This document shows positions 22,223 to 30,968 of a DNA stretch of 64,000 nt, piece after piece. The notes below the pieces were generated by a model. The model made no database searches. It was not told where the DNA came from and saw nothing but the letters and a program-made list of their open reading frames with translations. The translations under genes were made by a program, and so were the position numbers. This stretch comes from Streptomyces sp. CG 926 (GTDB taxonomy: Bacteria > Actinomycetota > Actinomycetes > Streptomycetales > Streptomycetaceae). Position 1 is the first letter of the stretch; every line of letters starts with the position of its first letter. The stretch lies in assembly GCF_003148825.1 (NCBI RefSeq), contig NZ_QGGZ01000003.1:124001-188000 (forward strand), given 5' to 3'.

Positions 22223-23781
22223 GACTGCTCCTCCCCGCGTGGGACTCCCGCGCTGTGCCGCAGCGTCCGCGGGCGGCTGCCGACGACGAGTTCGCCGACC
22301 GTGCCCTCGACGTGCCGGTCCAGGCCCGAGGCGGCCGCGAACTCGTCCGCGTCCCCGCCGCCGAGGCCGCACACCGCCAGGCCCATGGCCGTTCCGACCA
22401 GGTAGAGGGTCTGGTAGAGCACGCCGACGTGCTTGAGGACGAGCGAGTAGGCGACGCTCTCGTACTTCCACATGACCCGCCCGAAGCGGGCCGCGACCAG
22501 CAGCGTCACCTGCGGAGCGGAGTCCATCAGGGCGCTGCCCCGGGCGGACTCCACCAACGCGGCCGTGGCGGGGCCGGGTTCGGCCACCAGCTCCAGCTCG
22601 TGCCGGTCCGGCGCGTAGTGCCACAGCCCCGGCTCGGCGCCGACGCACTCGGTGATGAGCGGGTAGACCTCCAGCTCGTGGACGGAACCACCGGACGGGT
22701 ACGGCCGGTCGGCCAGCTCCTGCCCGTCGCCGCCGGTGAAGGTCTGCCGCAACCGCATGCTGCGGTACAGCAGTTCACCCAGCTGCTCCAGGGTGATCGG
22801 CGCGTCCGCGTCGTGCTCGCGGATCGACCTGCGCCGCTCCAGCACCTCGCTCAACGAGGCCTCGCTCCTCGCACGGGCGTCCAGGTCGGGGACGGCCAGG
22901 GCGATCCGCCGTCCGGGGAAGGGCTCCCGGGACGCCGGCTCGGGGCCGAAGCGCTCCCCGAGCGGGTAGGTGCCGCCGTAGCCGGCGACCGTACGCGGAC
23001 CCCGGGTGCGGGAGTGGAGGGCCAGGTCGGCGGCGGACCACTGGGCGAGCCGGCGCTCCCCGGTCTCCGGGTCGTGTTCCGGCCCGCCGGTGACGAGCAG
23101 CCCACCGGCCGCGCACAGCCGCAGCACCTGGGACACGGCCGGATCCGGGAGCCCGGACAGCTTGGCCGCCCCGGCCGGGCTGTTCCAGTCGGCGAGGACA
23201 CCGAGCAGTGCGGCGGCGGTCGGGGAGAGCTCCAGCGCGAGCGCGCTGCCCGGCGCGCGCACCACCAGCAGCCCGCCCTCGGCGGTCGCGGTGGCGAACC
23301 GGGACAGCTTGACGAGGGCGTCGGCGGCCGGAGCGGCCGGGAGCGCGAGGCGGCCGCGGCCGACCTGGCGCAGCCGGGCGATCGACTCACCGTCGAGCCG
23401 TACCGCGCGCTCCGTCATGCCGGCGGCGTCGAGCTTGTGCAGCAGCATGTGGAGGCGCAGCAGGCCGAATTCCCCGTCGTGCGCGGTGACGAGGGGAGCG
23501 AGCCGGTCCTCGGCCTGGTCGTCGGCGGCGAGGGCGGTCAGCACCGCCAGCAGTCCGGGAGTGGTGTCCGGCAGGGCGACGGCGCCGGCCGGGGCCGACA
23601 GGAGCCAGGCCCCGGTGGCGACGGCCCCGGGGCCTGGGGCTTCCTGGAGCGTCGCGTCCCGCCGCAGCCGCAGGACCGCGTGCACGGTGCGGGCGGGGTG
23701 CTCCGGGTGGGCCAGGTGCTGCGGGTGCTGCGGGTGTTCCAGGTGCTGCGGGTGGGCTCGGTCGGTCTGCCCAGTCGTCAT
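22219..23781 (-). CDS. SagB-type azoline dehydrogenase (nitroreductase fold)
   Basis: About 520 residues from ATG 23781 (an in-frame ATG at 23814 is also possible). The C-terminal 250 residues are the FMN-binding nitroreductase domain: RRSIREHDADAPITLEQLGELLYRSM, YPSGGSVHELEVYPLI, LKHVGVLYQTLYLVGTAMGLAVCGLGGGDADEFA. These residues match SagB/McbC-type dehydrogenases that oxidise thiazolines and oxazolines to aromatic azoles. The N-terminal half is an extra helical domain without recognisable motifs, preceded by a His/Pro-rich repeat (AHPQHLEHPQHPQHLAHPEHP region). It starts 19 bases after the YcaO stop. It completes the azole-forming machinery. Confidence 0.92.
   Translation of the reverse strand: MTTGQTDRAHPQHLEHPQHPQHLAHPEHPARTVHAVLRLRRDATLQEAPGPGAVATGAWLLSAPAGAVALPDTTPGLLAVLTALAADDQAEDRLAPLVTAHDGEFGLLRLHMLLHKLDAAGMTERAVRLDGESIARLRQVGRGRLALPAAPAADALVKLSRFATATAEGGLLVVRAPGSALALELSPTAAALLGVLADWNSPAGAAKLSGLPDPAVSQVLRLCAAGGLLVTGGPEHDPETGERRLAQWSAADLALHSRTRGPRTVAGYGGTYPLGERFGPEPASREPFPGRRIALAVPDLDARARSEASLSEVLERRRSIREHDADAPITLEQLGELLYRSMRLRQTFTGGDGQELADRPYPSGGSVHELEVYPLITECVGAEPGLWHYAPDRHELELVAEPGPATAALVESARGSALMDSAPQVTLLVAARFGRVMWKYESVAYSLVLKHVGVLYQTLYLVGTAMGLAVCGLGGGDADEFAAASGLDRHVEGTVGELVVGSRPRTLRHSAGVPRGEEQS
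23695..23760. repeat. Imperfect tandem repeat encoding a His-Pro-rich segment of SagB
   Basis: Units close to CAGGTGCTGCGGGTG recur in tandem and encode repeated QHL/EHP/QHP triplets at the N-terminus of the dehydrogenase on the minus strand. Copy number could vary between strains by slippage. The repeats keep the reading frame because each unit is a multiple of three. Confidence 0.6.
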
Positions 23782-23800
23782 GATGTCCGTCCGGCCGGGT

Positions 23801-26092
23801 CTAGAAGAAGACATTCCAGGGATTCATCTCGTCCTCGGTACGCGGCTGTTCCAGCCGCCCGGTGCGGGTCGGGACCTCGTAGAGCCGACCGGGGCCCAGC
23901 CGCCGCCAGAAGTGCCGCATGCCGGGGGCGATGACCTTGACCACGCACAGGTCGAGATCGGGGCGGGTCTGGTCCAGCACGATCACCTCGATGCCGGCGG
24001 CCTCGGCCCGGGACACACAGTCCTTGATGTGGTCGGCGAGGTCATGGCCCACCAGCGGGGCGAAGTCACCCACCGTGGTGGGCTTCCGGTCCGGGTCGGG
24101 GGTCAGCCACGGCTCGTCCGCCAGCTTGACCTTCTTGCACCACGCCAGGGTCTCCGGGTCGTCCGACCGGTAGACGGTGTTGCCGTCGGCGTCGCGGCGG
24201 TCCACGTACGGCAGGAACTGGTTGACCTCGGTCAGGGCACGGACGGCGGCGATCCGCGCGTCCGGGTGCGAGCCGAAGCCGACCATGACGTCCTCGACGT
24301 CGTGGCGGCGCCCGGAGACCGCGGCGAAGGTGGGGATGCCCAGGTCGGAGGTGATGTCCAGGACCCACACGTCGCGGTCCATGCTCGCGTAGAACTCGCG
24401 CATGGTGTCCACGTACGGGTCGTCCAGCGAGTCCAGGTCGAACTCCGGGACCCGCAGGCGGTTGTACCACCACAGCGCCACCGAGTCGCGCTCCACGACC
24501 TCGCAGAAGCCCTGGAGGATGGCCTCTTCCAAGGTGTTTCCGCTGGCCCCGCCGTTGGAGTCGCCCACGCAGTAGAAGTGCTCGGCGAGGTCCGGGTGGC
24601 CGTACCAGGCGTAGCCGGACGGAATCATCCGCTCGGTCTCGCGGGTCAGGGACCAGCCGGTGGACCAGTCGATCGGCAGATCGGTGCGGAAGGGGTCCGG
24701 AACCAGGTGGAGCCGGTGGGTGGGATCGGCGTTCCACCGCTCGCGGCCGGCGACCTGCGCCTCGGAGAAGCCCAGCAGTTCGTCCATGTGCACGGCGACG
24801 TCCGGGTCGAGGTCCTCGTACGCGGCCCGGGTGACCGGCTCGCCGCCCCGCCACACCGCCGAGTAGCGCTCGATGGCCTCGCACATCGCGCTGACCTTGG
24901 CCTGTATCTCGGAGCGGCCCTTGCCGCCGCTCTGGCCGCGCATGTTGCGGCGCAGCAGGTCCATGTTGTCGTTGACCATCGCGAAGTTGTGGCCCGCGGT
25001 GAAGCTGTAGGTGACGCCGTTGCCGGTCTCCTCGTGGGCGCCGAGCTTGGTGATCGCGCCGAGGTAGGGGCTGATGTGCCGCTTCAGCCGGTCGTACGTC
25101 AGCTGCGGCGGCTGGATCCGGTAACCGCCGTCCGTGGTGTGCCGGGCGGGACTCGCCGTGAGGGCGACCTTGGGGCTGCGCTCGGAGACCAGCGTCGGGT
25201 CACCGCAGGAGGCACACTGCGGCTGTCGTACGAGGGTGTGCTCGGCGCTCTCCAGGGTGATCAGGTCCATGGTGCGCATCACGCCGGTCAGGGACTCGGA
25301 CGTGCCGGTGACGACGATCCGGGCGGCCTCGACGGCGAGCAGGCCCGCGATCAGGGTCGCGCTCGCGGGGAGTGCCGCGTGCGAGGGGTGGCGGGGGGTG
25401 TGGTCACCGCGCTTGCCGGAAAGGTAGCGCTCGACCTGGCGGTTGCCGCCGAGGCGCTGGGCCAGGCAGGTCCAGCAGCCGGTCTCGCCGGGGCGCAGGA
25501 AGGGGCCGACCCACGGCACGACACCGGCGGGCTTGGCGGGCAGCCAGGAGCGGCCGGCGGCCAGGTACGCGGTGTTGAGGCGGTCCAGTTCCGGGTCGAG
25601 GTAGTCGTCGACCAGGACGACGGTCAGGCCGTCGCCGTCCCCGGCGTCCGCCGAGCCGATCGCCTCGTCGAAGCCGACCACACGCACCCGCAGGCCGTTG
25701 GACTCCAGCGCGTCGAGCACCGGTCGGTGGTCCAGGCCGGTTGCGGCGACCAGGGTCAGCTCGGTGGCCGCGGTGGCGGCCACCACCCGGTGCGGGTCGA
25801 TGCCCTGGGCGTCCCAGAAGGCCAGCGCCTCGTCCGACATCTCGGGACGACCCTCGGCCAGATGACCGGCTGCCTCGTACCGACGCAGGGCGGTCAAGGT
25901 CTCGGTGATCGACAGCTGTCCGGCGAGCGCCCCCACGATCTCGGCAACGGTCCTACGGCCGTCGAGGTGCGGAAGCACCGCGGCCGCCGCGGCCCCCTGG
26001 ACGAGGAAATCTTTTCCCTCGGCGAGCAGGAAGACTTTCGAACCGTCGACCACTTCACTGATGAAATGGGCCTTGAGTCGCGGACGCTCCAT
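23801..26092 (-). CDS. Leader-binding/YcaO fusion cyclodehydratase
   Basis: A 763-residue protein from ATG 26092, behind GGGGGAAAG. Residues 1-330 are the ocin-ThiF-like (E1-like) part that binds leader peptides, with a zinc site formed by CWTC near residue 220 and CASC near 310. Residues 380-763 are the YcaO domain with the ATP/Mg motifs in CEAIERYSA and GFCEVVERDS. YcaO proteins use ATP to turn Cys, Ser and Thr into azolines. The C-terminus ends NPWNVFF rather than the usual PxPxP. It is the first gene of the leftward maturation/export operon, behind a TACGTA promoter region. Confidence 0.95.
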   Translation of the reverse strand: MERPRLKAHFISEVVDGSKVFLLAEGKDFLVQGAAAAAVLPHLDGRRTVAEIVGALAGQLSITETLTALRRYEAAGHLAEGRPEMSDEALAFWDAQGIDPHRVVAATAATELTLVAATGLDHRPVLDALESNGLRVRVVGFDEAIGSADAGDGDGLTVVLVDDYLDPELDRLNTAYLAAGRSWLPAKPAGVVPWVGPFLRPGETGCWTCLAQRLGGNRQVERYLSGKRGDHTPRHPSHAALPASATLIAGLLAVEAARIVVTGTSESLTGVMRTMDLITLESAEHTLVRQPQCASCGDPTLVSERSPKVALTASPARHTTDGGYRIQPPQLTYDRLKRHISPYLGAITKLGAHEETGNGVTYSFTAGHNFAMVNDNMDLLRRNMRGQSGGKGRSEIQAKVSAMCEAIERYSAVWRGGEPVTRAAYEDLDPDVAVHMDELLGFSEAQVAGRERWNADPTHRLHLVPDPFRTDLPIDWSTGWSLTRETERMIPSGYAWYGHPDLAEHFYCVGDSNGGASGNTLEEAILQGFCEVVERDSVALWWYNRLRVPEFDLDSLDDPYVDTMREFYASMDRDVWVLDITSDLGIPTFAAVSGRRHDVEDVMVGFGSHPDARIAAVRALTEVNQFLPYVDRRDADGNTVYRSDDPETLAWCKKVKLADEPWLTPDPDRKPTTVGDFAPLVGHDLADHIKDCVSRAEAAGIEVIVLDQTRPDLDLCVVKVIAPGMRHFWRRLGPGRLYEVPTRTGRLEQPRTEDEMNPWNVFF

Positions 26093-26215
26093 CTGGCTTT
26101 CCCCCTGCTTTATCCCCGGTGTTCCATATTTCGCTCGCCATCCAATCATGTGGCTGAAACCCATGTACATGCTGAAAAGCGTGAGGTGATGCGCCGCTTA
26201 GGTATGTGCGGGTCG

Positions 26216-26254
26216 ATACGTAATCGCGGGCCGCGATACGTAAGCCATACGTAT
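26216..26254. promoter_or_regulatory. Three TACGTA-centred sites between the YcaO and LAL-regulator genes
   Basis: ATACGTAA (26216-26223), ATACGTAA (26236-26243) and the palindrome ATACGTAT (26247-26254) have centres 20 and 11 bases apart, close to whole helical turns. They lie 124-162 bases upstream of the YcaO start and 95-133 bases upstream of the regulator start. The same motif fills the promoter region at 6346-6443. They are likely operators for the cluster regulator, which would then also control itself. The rest of the gap 26093-26348 shows no gene. Confidence 0.68.
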
Positions 26255-26348
26255 CTTTTCGAAAGGCCGCACCTGTTCTGGACTACAGTGGTCGCGGATG
26301 CGATGATCATGGCTGCGGTCGACTGCCGCTGACGGGGGATGATTTACG

Positions 26349-28910
26349 GTGCCGACGGGGCAGTTGCAGCATCGGGAAGGCGAGTTGGCCGCACTGGGGG
26401 AAGTGCTCGACGAGGCGGCTCAGGGCCGTCCGGCGCTCGCGTTGATCCAGGGACCCCGGGGCATCGGCAAGTCCGAGCTGCTCCGTGCGGCCCTCGCGAG
26501 GCTGCCCCAGCAGAGCATCGTTCTGCGGGCCCGATGTCATGAGAACGAGCAGGAATATCCCTACGGCGTCGTGCGCCAGCTGTTCGACCCGTTCATATCG
26601 GCGTCCGGGAGTTCCGGGGCCACCCCGGAACCCCTCTCCGTGAATTTGCCGAACAGCCTTGACCAATCAGCCGTTCCCGCGAACGGCGCCGCCGCACATC
26701 ATCTTCTGCAGAATCTGTTCCAGGCCACCCGCTCCATGGCGACGACGCGGCCGCTGGTCATAGCCATCGACGACCTCGATTTCGCCGACGAAGCCTCGCT
26801 GCAGTGGTGCTCGTACATCGCCCGCCGCCTCGAAGGCCTCCCGGTCGCATTGCTGGCCACCGTTTCCTCGGAGTCCGCCGACGTCCACGAGAACCTGCCC
26901 GCCGAACTGGGCGCCCTGCCGTACACCCGGGTGGTCCGGCCGGGTCCGCTGTGCGACACCTGCAGCGCGGAACTGATGGCCGCCGCGTTCGGGGCCCCGC
27001 TCGACGCCGAACTCGCCGCCGCCTGCCACACCTTGTCCCAGGGCAACCCCTTGGTGCTGCGGGAGCTGACGAAGCGCCTGATCGCCGCGCCGATCTCGCC
27101 CGGGTCACCGAACCTGGACGACGTGCTGCGCATCGGCGCACAGACGCTCTCCGACACCACGTTGACGTGGCTCGACCAGTACCGGCCGGCAGCGGTGGAG
27201 CTGCTCAACAGCCTCGCGATCCTCGGGCCCGGGGCCGATCCGACGACCGCGGCCATCCTGGCCGGCCAGGGCGACTTCCAGGCCGCGCAGGCCCGGGCGG
27301 CGCTGTGCCGCACCGGTCTGCTCGACCCCGGGCCCCCGGAACACTTCCGCAACGAGCTGGTCCGTACGGCGATCCTGTCCCGCATCGACTCCGACCACCG
27401 CCTGGACCTGCACGAGCGAGCCGCCGCCCTGCTCGCCCGGCTCGGCGCCCCGGCCACGCAGACCGCCGAGCACCTGATGTCCCTGGGTACCGCCGACCGC
27501 GCCTGGGCACTGCCGATCCTACGGACGGCTGCCGACGAGGCCGCCGCGGCCGGGGCATGGGACACCGCCGCGCGCTACCTGCGCCGGTCCCTCGCGGAGT
27601 CCGACGACCCCATGGCGCTACGGGAGACCACGGCCCGACTGGGCGCCGTGGAGCTGCACCGGGACCTCGCCTCGTGCGTGCGCCACGCCACGACGGCCGC
27701 TGCCGCCGCCGACCCGGCCGACCGCGCCCGGGACCTGCTGCCCTTGGCCCATCCCGCCCTCACCGTCACCTCCACGACCGCGGCCCGGCACTTCGCCGAT
27801 GCCGCCGCCGCGTTGAGCACCGTCGAGGACGCCCCGCGCGAACAGGTGCTGCGACTCGGCTCCCAGGCGCTGCTGGCCGGCCACCGCGTCGGCATGAAAC
27901 GCGCCGTACGTGAACTGCGCGCCGCCGAGAACGTCCCGGCGAGCTGGAGTTTCCTCGGCGCCCTGGCCGCGATGACGGCCGCCGGAGGCCGGTCGCCCCT
28001 GCGCGCCGCCCGGCTGGCGGTGCGTTGCACCGAGGCCGCGTCCCCGGCCGGTGCGGACGCCGGGCTGGTGGGCGCGGTACTGGCCTTCGCCTGGACGGGC
28101 CGGCCGGCCGAGGCGGAGCGGTGGAGCACCTGGGTCGTCCGGTCCGCACGGCGACTGCGTAGTCCCGCCGAACTGGCCTTGGCGTTGCTGGTGCGGAGCG
28201 AGGTGACCTACCGCCGGGAGAAGTGGGACGAGAGTCTGCGCGACGCCCGTGAGGCCGCCTCACTCGCCCGGGCCGTCAACGCCGTCGGCCTGCACGGCGC
28301 GGCGACCGCCTGCGCGGCACGCGCCCTGGTGCGGCTCGGTCAGGTGGCGGAGGCGGCGGGCTCGCTGGTGGGCATGGAGGTCCCGAGCGAGGTCCATCCT
28401 CTGATCCGGGGCGTGATCCTGGAGGGGCAGGGCGTCGTCGCGGCCGCCCGGGGCGACCACCAGGAGGCGCTGCGGCTGTTCCTGGAGTGCGGGCACCAGC
28501 TCGCCACCCGGGGCATCGCCAACCAGGCCTGCGTTCCCTGGCGGGCCCATGCGGCCAACTCCTACCAGCGCCTGGGCGAGTACGCCGCCGCGCGGACCAT
28601 CGTCGCGGATTCCGTCGGCACCACCGCGCGCCGGACGTCCGGTGCGGGGGCGCCGGATCGGCCCCCGCCGGGGAGCGCGACGCCGGAAGCCGCGGGCGCG
28701 GCCTCGACCTCGGCCGTCCGACTGAGCCCCGCCGAGCGCCGGGTGACCGACCTCGTCCTGATGAACCTGAGCAACCTCGAAGTGGCCGAGCGACTGTGCC
28801 TCAGCAAGCGCACGGTCGACACCCACCTGGGCCGGATCTACCGCAAACTCGGGATCGTCGGCCGCCCCGAGCTGGCCGCCGCCGTCGAGGGGCTCGCACC
28901 ACGCGGCTGA
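26349..28910 (+). CDS. LAL-type LuxR transcriptional regulator (cluster-situated)
   Basis: An 853-residue regulator starting at GTG 26349 behind GGGGGAT. The N-terminal ATPase has Walker A GPRGIGKSELL near residue 37 and Walker B LVIAIDDLDFAD near 140. A long helical, TPR-like middle follows. The C-terminal 60 residues are a LuxR helix-turn-helix (SPAERRVTDLVLMNLSNLEVAERL, SKRTVDTHLGRIYRKLG). Large ATP-binding LuxR proteins commonly activate antibiotic clusters in Streptomyces. It is divergent from the YcaO operon across a promoter region with three TACGTA sites and is the best candidate to bind them. Confidence 0.93.
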   Translation: MPTGQLQHREGELAALGEVLDEAAQGRPALALIQGPRGIGKSELLRAALARLPQQSIVLRARCHENEQEYPYGVVRQLFDPFISASGSSGATPEPLSVNLPNSLDQSAVPANGAAAHHLLQNLFQATRSMATTRPLVIAIDDLDFADEASLQWCSYIARRLEGLPVALLATVSSESADVHENLPAELGALPYTRVVRPGPLCDTCSAELMAAAFGAPLDAELAAACHTLSQGNPLVLRELTKRLIAAPISPGSPNLDDVLRIGAQTLSDTTLTWLDQYRPAAVELLNSLAILGPGADPTTAAILAGQGDFQAAQARAALCRTGLLDPGPPEHFRNELVRTAILSRIDSDHRLDLHERAAALLARLGAPATQTAEHLMSLGTADRAWALPILRTAADEAAAAGAWDTAARYLRRSLAESDDPMALRETTARLGAVELHRDLASCVRHATTAAAAADPADRARDLLPLAHPALTVTSTTAARHFADAAAALSTVEDAPREQVLRLGSQALLAGHRVGMKRAVRELRAAENVPASWSFLGALAAMTAAGGRSPLRAARLAVRCTEAASPAGADAGLVGAVLAFAWTGRPAEAERWSTWVVRSARRLRSPAELALALLVRSEVTYRREKWDESLRDAREAASLARAVNAVGLHGAATACAARALVRLGQVAEAAGSLVGMEVPSEVHPLIRGVILEGQGVVAAARGDHQEALRLFLECGHQLATRGIANQACVPWRAHAANSYQRLGEYAAARTIVADSVGTTARRTSGAGAPDRPPPGSATPEAAGAASTSAVRLSPAERRVTDLVLMNLSNLEVAERLCLSKRTVDTHLGRIYRKLGIVGRPELAAAVEGLAPRG

Positions 28911-28930
28911 GGGCTCCCCGACATACGAGA

Positions 28931-28972
28931 AAGCGGCGTGTGCACAGCCGAGAGGCTGTGCACACGCCGCTT
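28931..28972. terminator. Perfect 19-bp hairpin after the LAL regulator
   Basis: AAGCGGCGTGTGCACAGCC (28931-28949) pairs perfectly with GGCTGTGCACACGCCGCTT (28954-28972) around the tetraloop GAGA. It lies between the regulator stop and the stop of the facing VOC gene, so it can serve both directions. Confidence 0.85.
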
Positions 28973-29003
28973 CGTCGGTCGGGGCCGGCGCCCGCGCGGT
29001 GAT

Positions 29004-29762
29004 TCAGACCTGTGCGGAGGGCCTGGTCATACCGAAGACGGCTCCCCAGGGGTCGCGCAGCACCGTCCGGGTCCCCGTCGGCCGCCGCACGAGCCGCGCC
29101 CCGGCGGCGAGCGCGTCGGCCTCCGCCGCGACGAGGTCGTGCACGCCGATGTACGGGATCCAACCCGGTTGCGCCGCGGGGTCTTCGACGAGCCCGGCCC
29201 ACGCGGTGCCGTGCAGATCGAGGGTGAGCCGGCCCTCGTCGCCCGCCGCGTCCACCCCCTGTGCCCGGTGTCGGCCGGTACGGAATCCGAACAGGCCACC
29301 GTAGAACCGCTCGGCGGCATCGGCCCCGGGCACCACGAGATCGTGGCCGCACACGGCCCCGGCCTCGTCGGCCAGGACGACGCCCTGGGCGTGATGTCCT
29401 TCCCAGAAACCGACCGGCGCTCCTTGCGGGTCGACGGCCAGGAACAGCCGTCCGTCCTCGCCGGCCGGCACGGGTCCCATCACGACGGTCCCGCCCAGGT
29501 CCTCGACATCGGCCCGGGTCCGGTCGACGTCCTTGGTGGCCAGGTAGACGTTCCAGGCGGCCCCGCTCCAGCGGCCGGGCGGCGCCGTCCCCAGGCCGCC
29601 GATCAGTTCCCCGTCGAGGACGGCCAGTCGGTAGTTTCCGCCTTCGTCGGCGAACTCCCAGCCGAAGAGGTCCCCGTAGAAGCGTTGGGCGCCCGTCAGA
29701 TCAGGAGTGATGCAGTCGACCCAGCAGGGGACGCCCGGCCGGTAACTGGTACGTCTGGGCAC
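29004..29762 (-). CDS. VOC-family protein with two glyoxalase-like domains
   Basis: A 252-residue protein from GTG 29762. Two vicinal-oxygen-chelate repeats follow each other, at residues 8-120 (PCWVDCITPDLTGAQRFYGDLFGWEF ... GAPVGFWEG) and 130-250 (HDLVVPGADAAERFYGGLFGF ... DPWGAVFGMTRP). This layout is like Streptomyces CFP30B-type proteins. Functions in the family range from glyoxalase and dioxygenase to drug binding, and none can be assigned here. Its start overlaps the end of the HprK-like gene by 67 bases on the same strand, an unusually long overlap; a later start would remove conserved residues. Confidence 0.88.
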   Translation of the reverse strand: MPRRTSYRPGVPCWVDCITPDLTGAQRFYGDLFGWEFADEGGNYRLAVLDGELIGGLGTAPPGRWSGAAWNVYLATKDVDRTRADVEDLGGTVVMGPVPAGEDGRLFLAVDPQGAPVGFWEGHHAQGVVLADEAGAVCGHDLVVPGADAAERFYGGLFGFRTGRHRAQGVDAAGDEGRLTLDLHGTAWAGLVEDPAAQPGWIPYIGVHDLVAAEADALAAGARLVRRPTGTRTVLRDPWGAVFGMTRPSAQV

Positions 29763-30673
29763 AGCTCTCGCCTTTCCGAGGTCATTCGGTGATCGATGAG
29801 TCCGGCGGCTTCCTCGGCGCCACCGGACTCGGGAAGCTCCAGACGGAACGAAGGGACGTCCGCCATCTCCGCGGCGGCCTCCGGCGGCCAGGTCTGCGTG
29901 GGAAAGTCCCACGGCTCCAGCCGGGCGCCCTCGTTGCCGCTCCGGCACAGCCGGAAGAGCTCCGGCGGCCCGAGCCTCGCCCGGATGGGCACGATGTCGC
30001 CCAGAGCCTCCGGGCGCACCATGAGGACCTCCCCCGTCAGGGGTGACGTACGGGATGTCCAGGTGCCCGGAGCGAGCCCGGCGGCCCGGAGGCCGACGGC
30101 CGTGGCACCGCGGAATTCCAACGGAACGTGATACGGCATGACGTTTCCGTCGGTCCGGTCGGTGATGAGCAGTTGGCCGGAAACGATCCGCCACGAGCGC
30201 TGGGCCAGCGCGAGGGCGACACCCTCGCGGTCGGAGTGCGGGCTGCCGATCAATGCGACGGTCGTCCCCCCTTTGGCCAGCACCACCGCCTGCACCAACG
30301 AAAACCGCTCGCGGAGTACGGAAAATGGCGGCACGGGAGGCGGAACATTGCTCCAGCCGCGGAATGCCCGGCGCAACAAGGGGGGCCCGTCGTCACGTCG
30401 GACCACCAGCTCCGCCCAGGCGTCGCCGGATACGGAATGCCCCGGGCGCGGATACCCGAACTCGACCCGGAGCCGGTCGGCGGCTCCGGAGTCGGGCACG
30501 ACGTGCGGACCGAAGAGGAATTCCAGATCGGATACGTCGCCGGTGGTGGTGGAGACGGAAATCTCGGCACCGAAGAACTCAAGACAGAGGGAATCCATGT
30601 CGGCGTCGGCGGTCCCTTCCGGTTCAGCGGCGAACGGTGGCGGCCATGGCGTGCGGCACCACGGCGAGGACAC
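29696..30673 (-). CDS. HprK-like protein with a degenerate P-loop
   Basis: A 325-residue protein from GTG 30673, nine bases after the preceding gene; ATG 30598 is an alternative. The middle (FSLVQAVVLAKGGTTVALIGSPHSDREGVALAL, then QLLITDRTDG) follows the fold of HPr-kinase-related proteins. The expected GxxGxGKS/T P-loop has decayed to GSPHSDREG, so ATP hydrolysis is doubtful. HprK-like proteins accompany several RiPP clusters, for example some lasso peptide loci. Here it follows the secreted peptide and the 91-residue gene in one probable operon. Its role is unknown; the family call is moderate. Confidence 0.6.
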   Translation of the reverse strand: MSSPWCRTPWPPPFAAEPEGTADADMDSLCLEFFGAEISVSTTTGDVSDLEFLFGPHVVPDSGAADRLRVEFGYPRPGHSVSGDAWAELVVRRDDGPPLLRRAFRGWSNVPPPVPPFSVLRERFSLVQAVVLAKGGTTVALIGSPHSDREGVALALAQRSWRIVSGQLLITDRTDGNVMPYHVPLEFRGATAVGLRAAGLAPGTWTSRTSPLTGEVLMVRPEALGDIVPIRARLGPPELFRLCRSGNEGARLEPWDFPTQTWPPEAAAEMADVPSFRLELPESGGAEEAAGLIDHRMTSERRELCPDVPVTGRASPAGSTASLLI

Positions 30674-30682
30674 GGGGCGATC

Positions 30683-30958
30683 TCACAGCTCCGACGCCCA
30701 TGCCCAGCCGCCCAGCTGCCGAGCGGCCTCCATCGCCCGACGGCAGGTCTGCGAGACGGCCGACGCGGCCGCGCACGGACTCTCCGTCGCATGGAAGAAC
30801 ACCAGCTCAACGCGGCCTGGAGTGCTCCGGACGGTGATGTGCTCGGGACGGTCGGCCGGGGCGCAGGTCCCCGTGAGCAATGCCGTGAGCAGCTCCGGGT
30901 CGAGTTCGAGTCGGGCATCACCGTCGACGGCGACCATGGTCACCTCGGTCATGTGCAC
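30683..30958 (-). CDS. Small protein of unknown function, 91 aa
   Basis: It runs from ATG 30958, ten bases after the secreted peptide stop, and is followed nine bases later by the HprK-like gene. It has no signal peptide or membrane segment. The sequence is a mixed alpha/beta pattern: MTEVTMVAVDGDARLELD, then HITVRSTPGRVELVFFHATESP, and a C-terminal helix TCRRAMEAARQLGGWAWASEL. No family is recognised. The tight spacing suggests it works with its neighbours, possibly in processing or sensing the peptide. Confidence 0.6.
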   Translation of the reverse strand: MHMTEVTMVAVDGDARLELDPELLTALLTGTCAPADRPEHITVRSTPGRVELVFFHATESPCAAASAVSQTCRRAMEAARQLGGWAWASEL

Positions 30959-30968
30959 GCCGGCGGCC

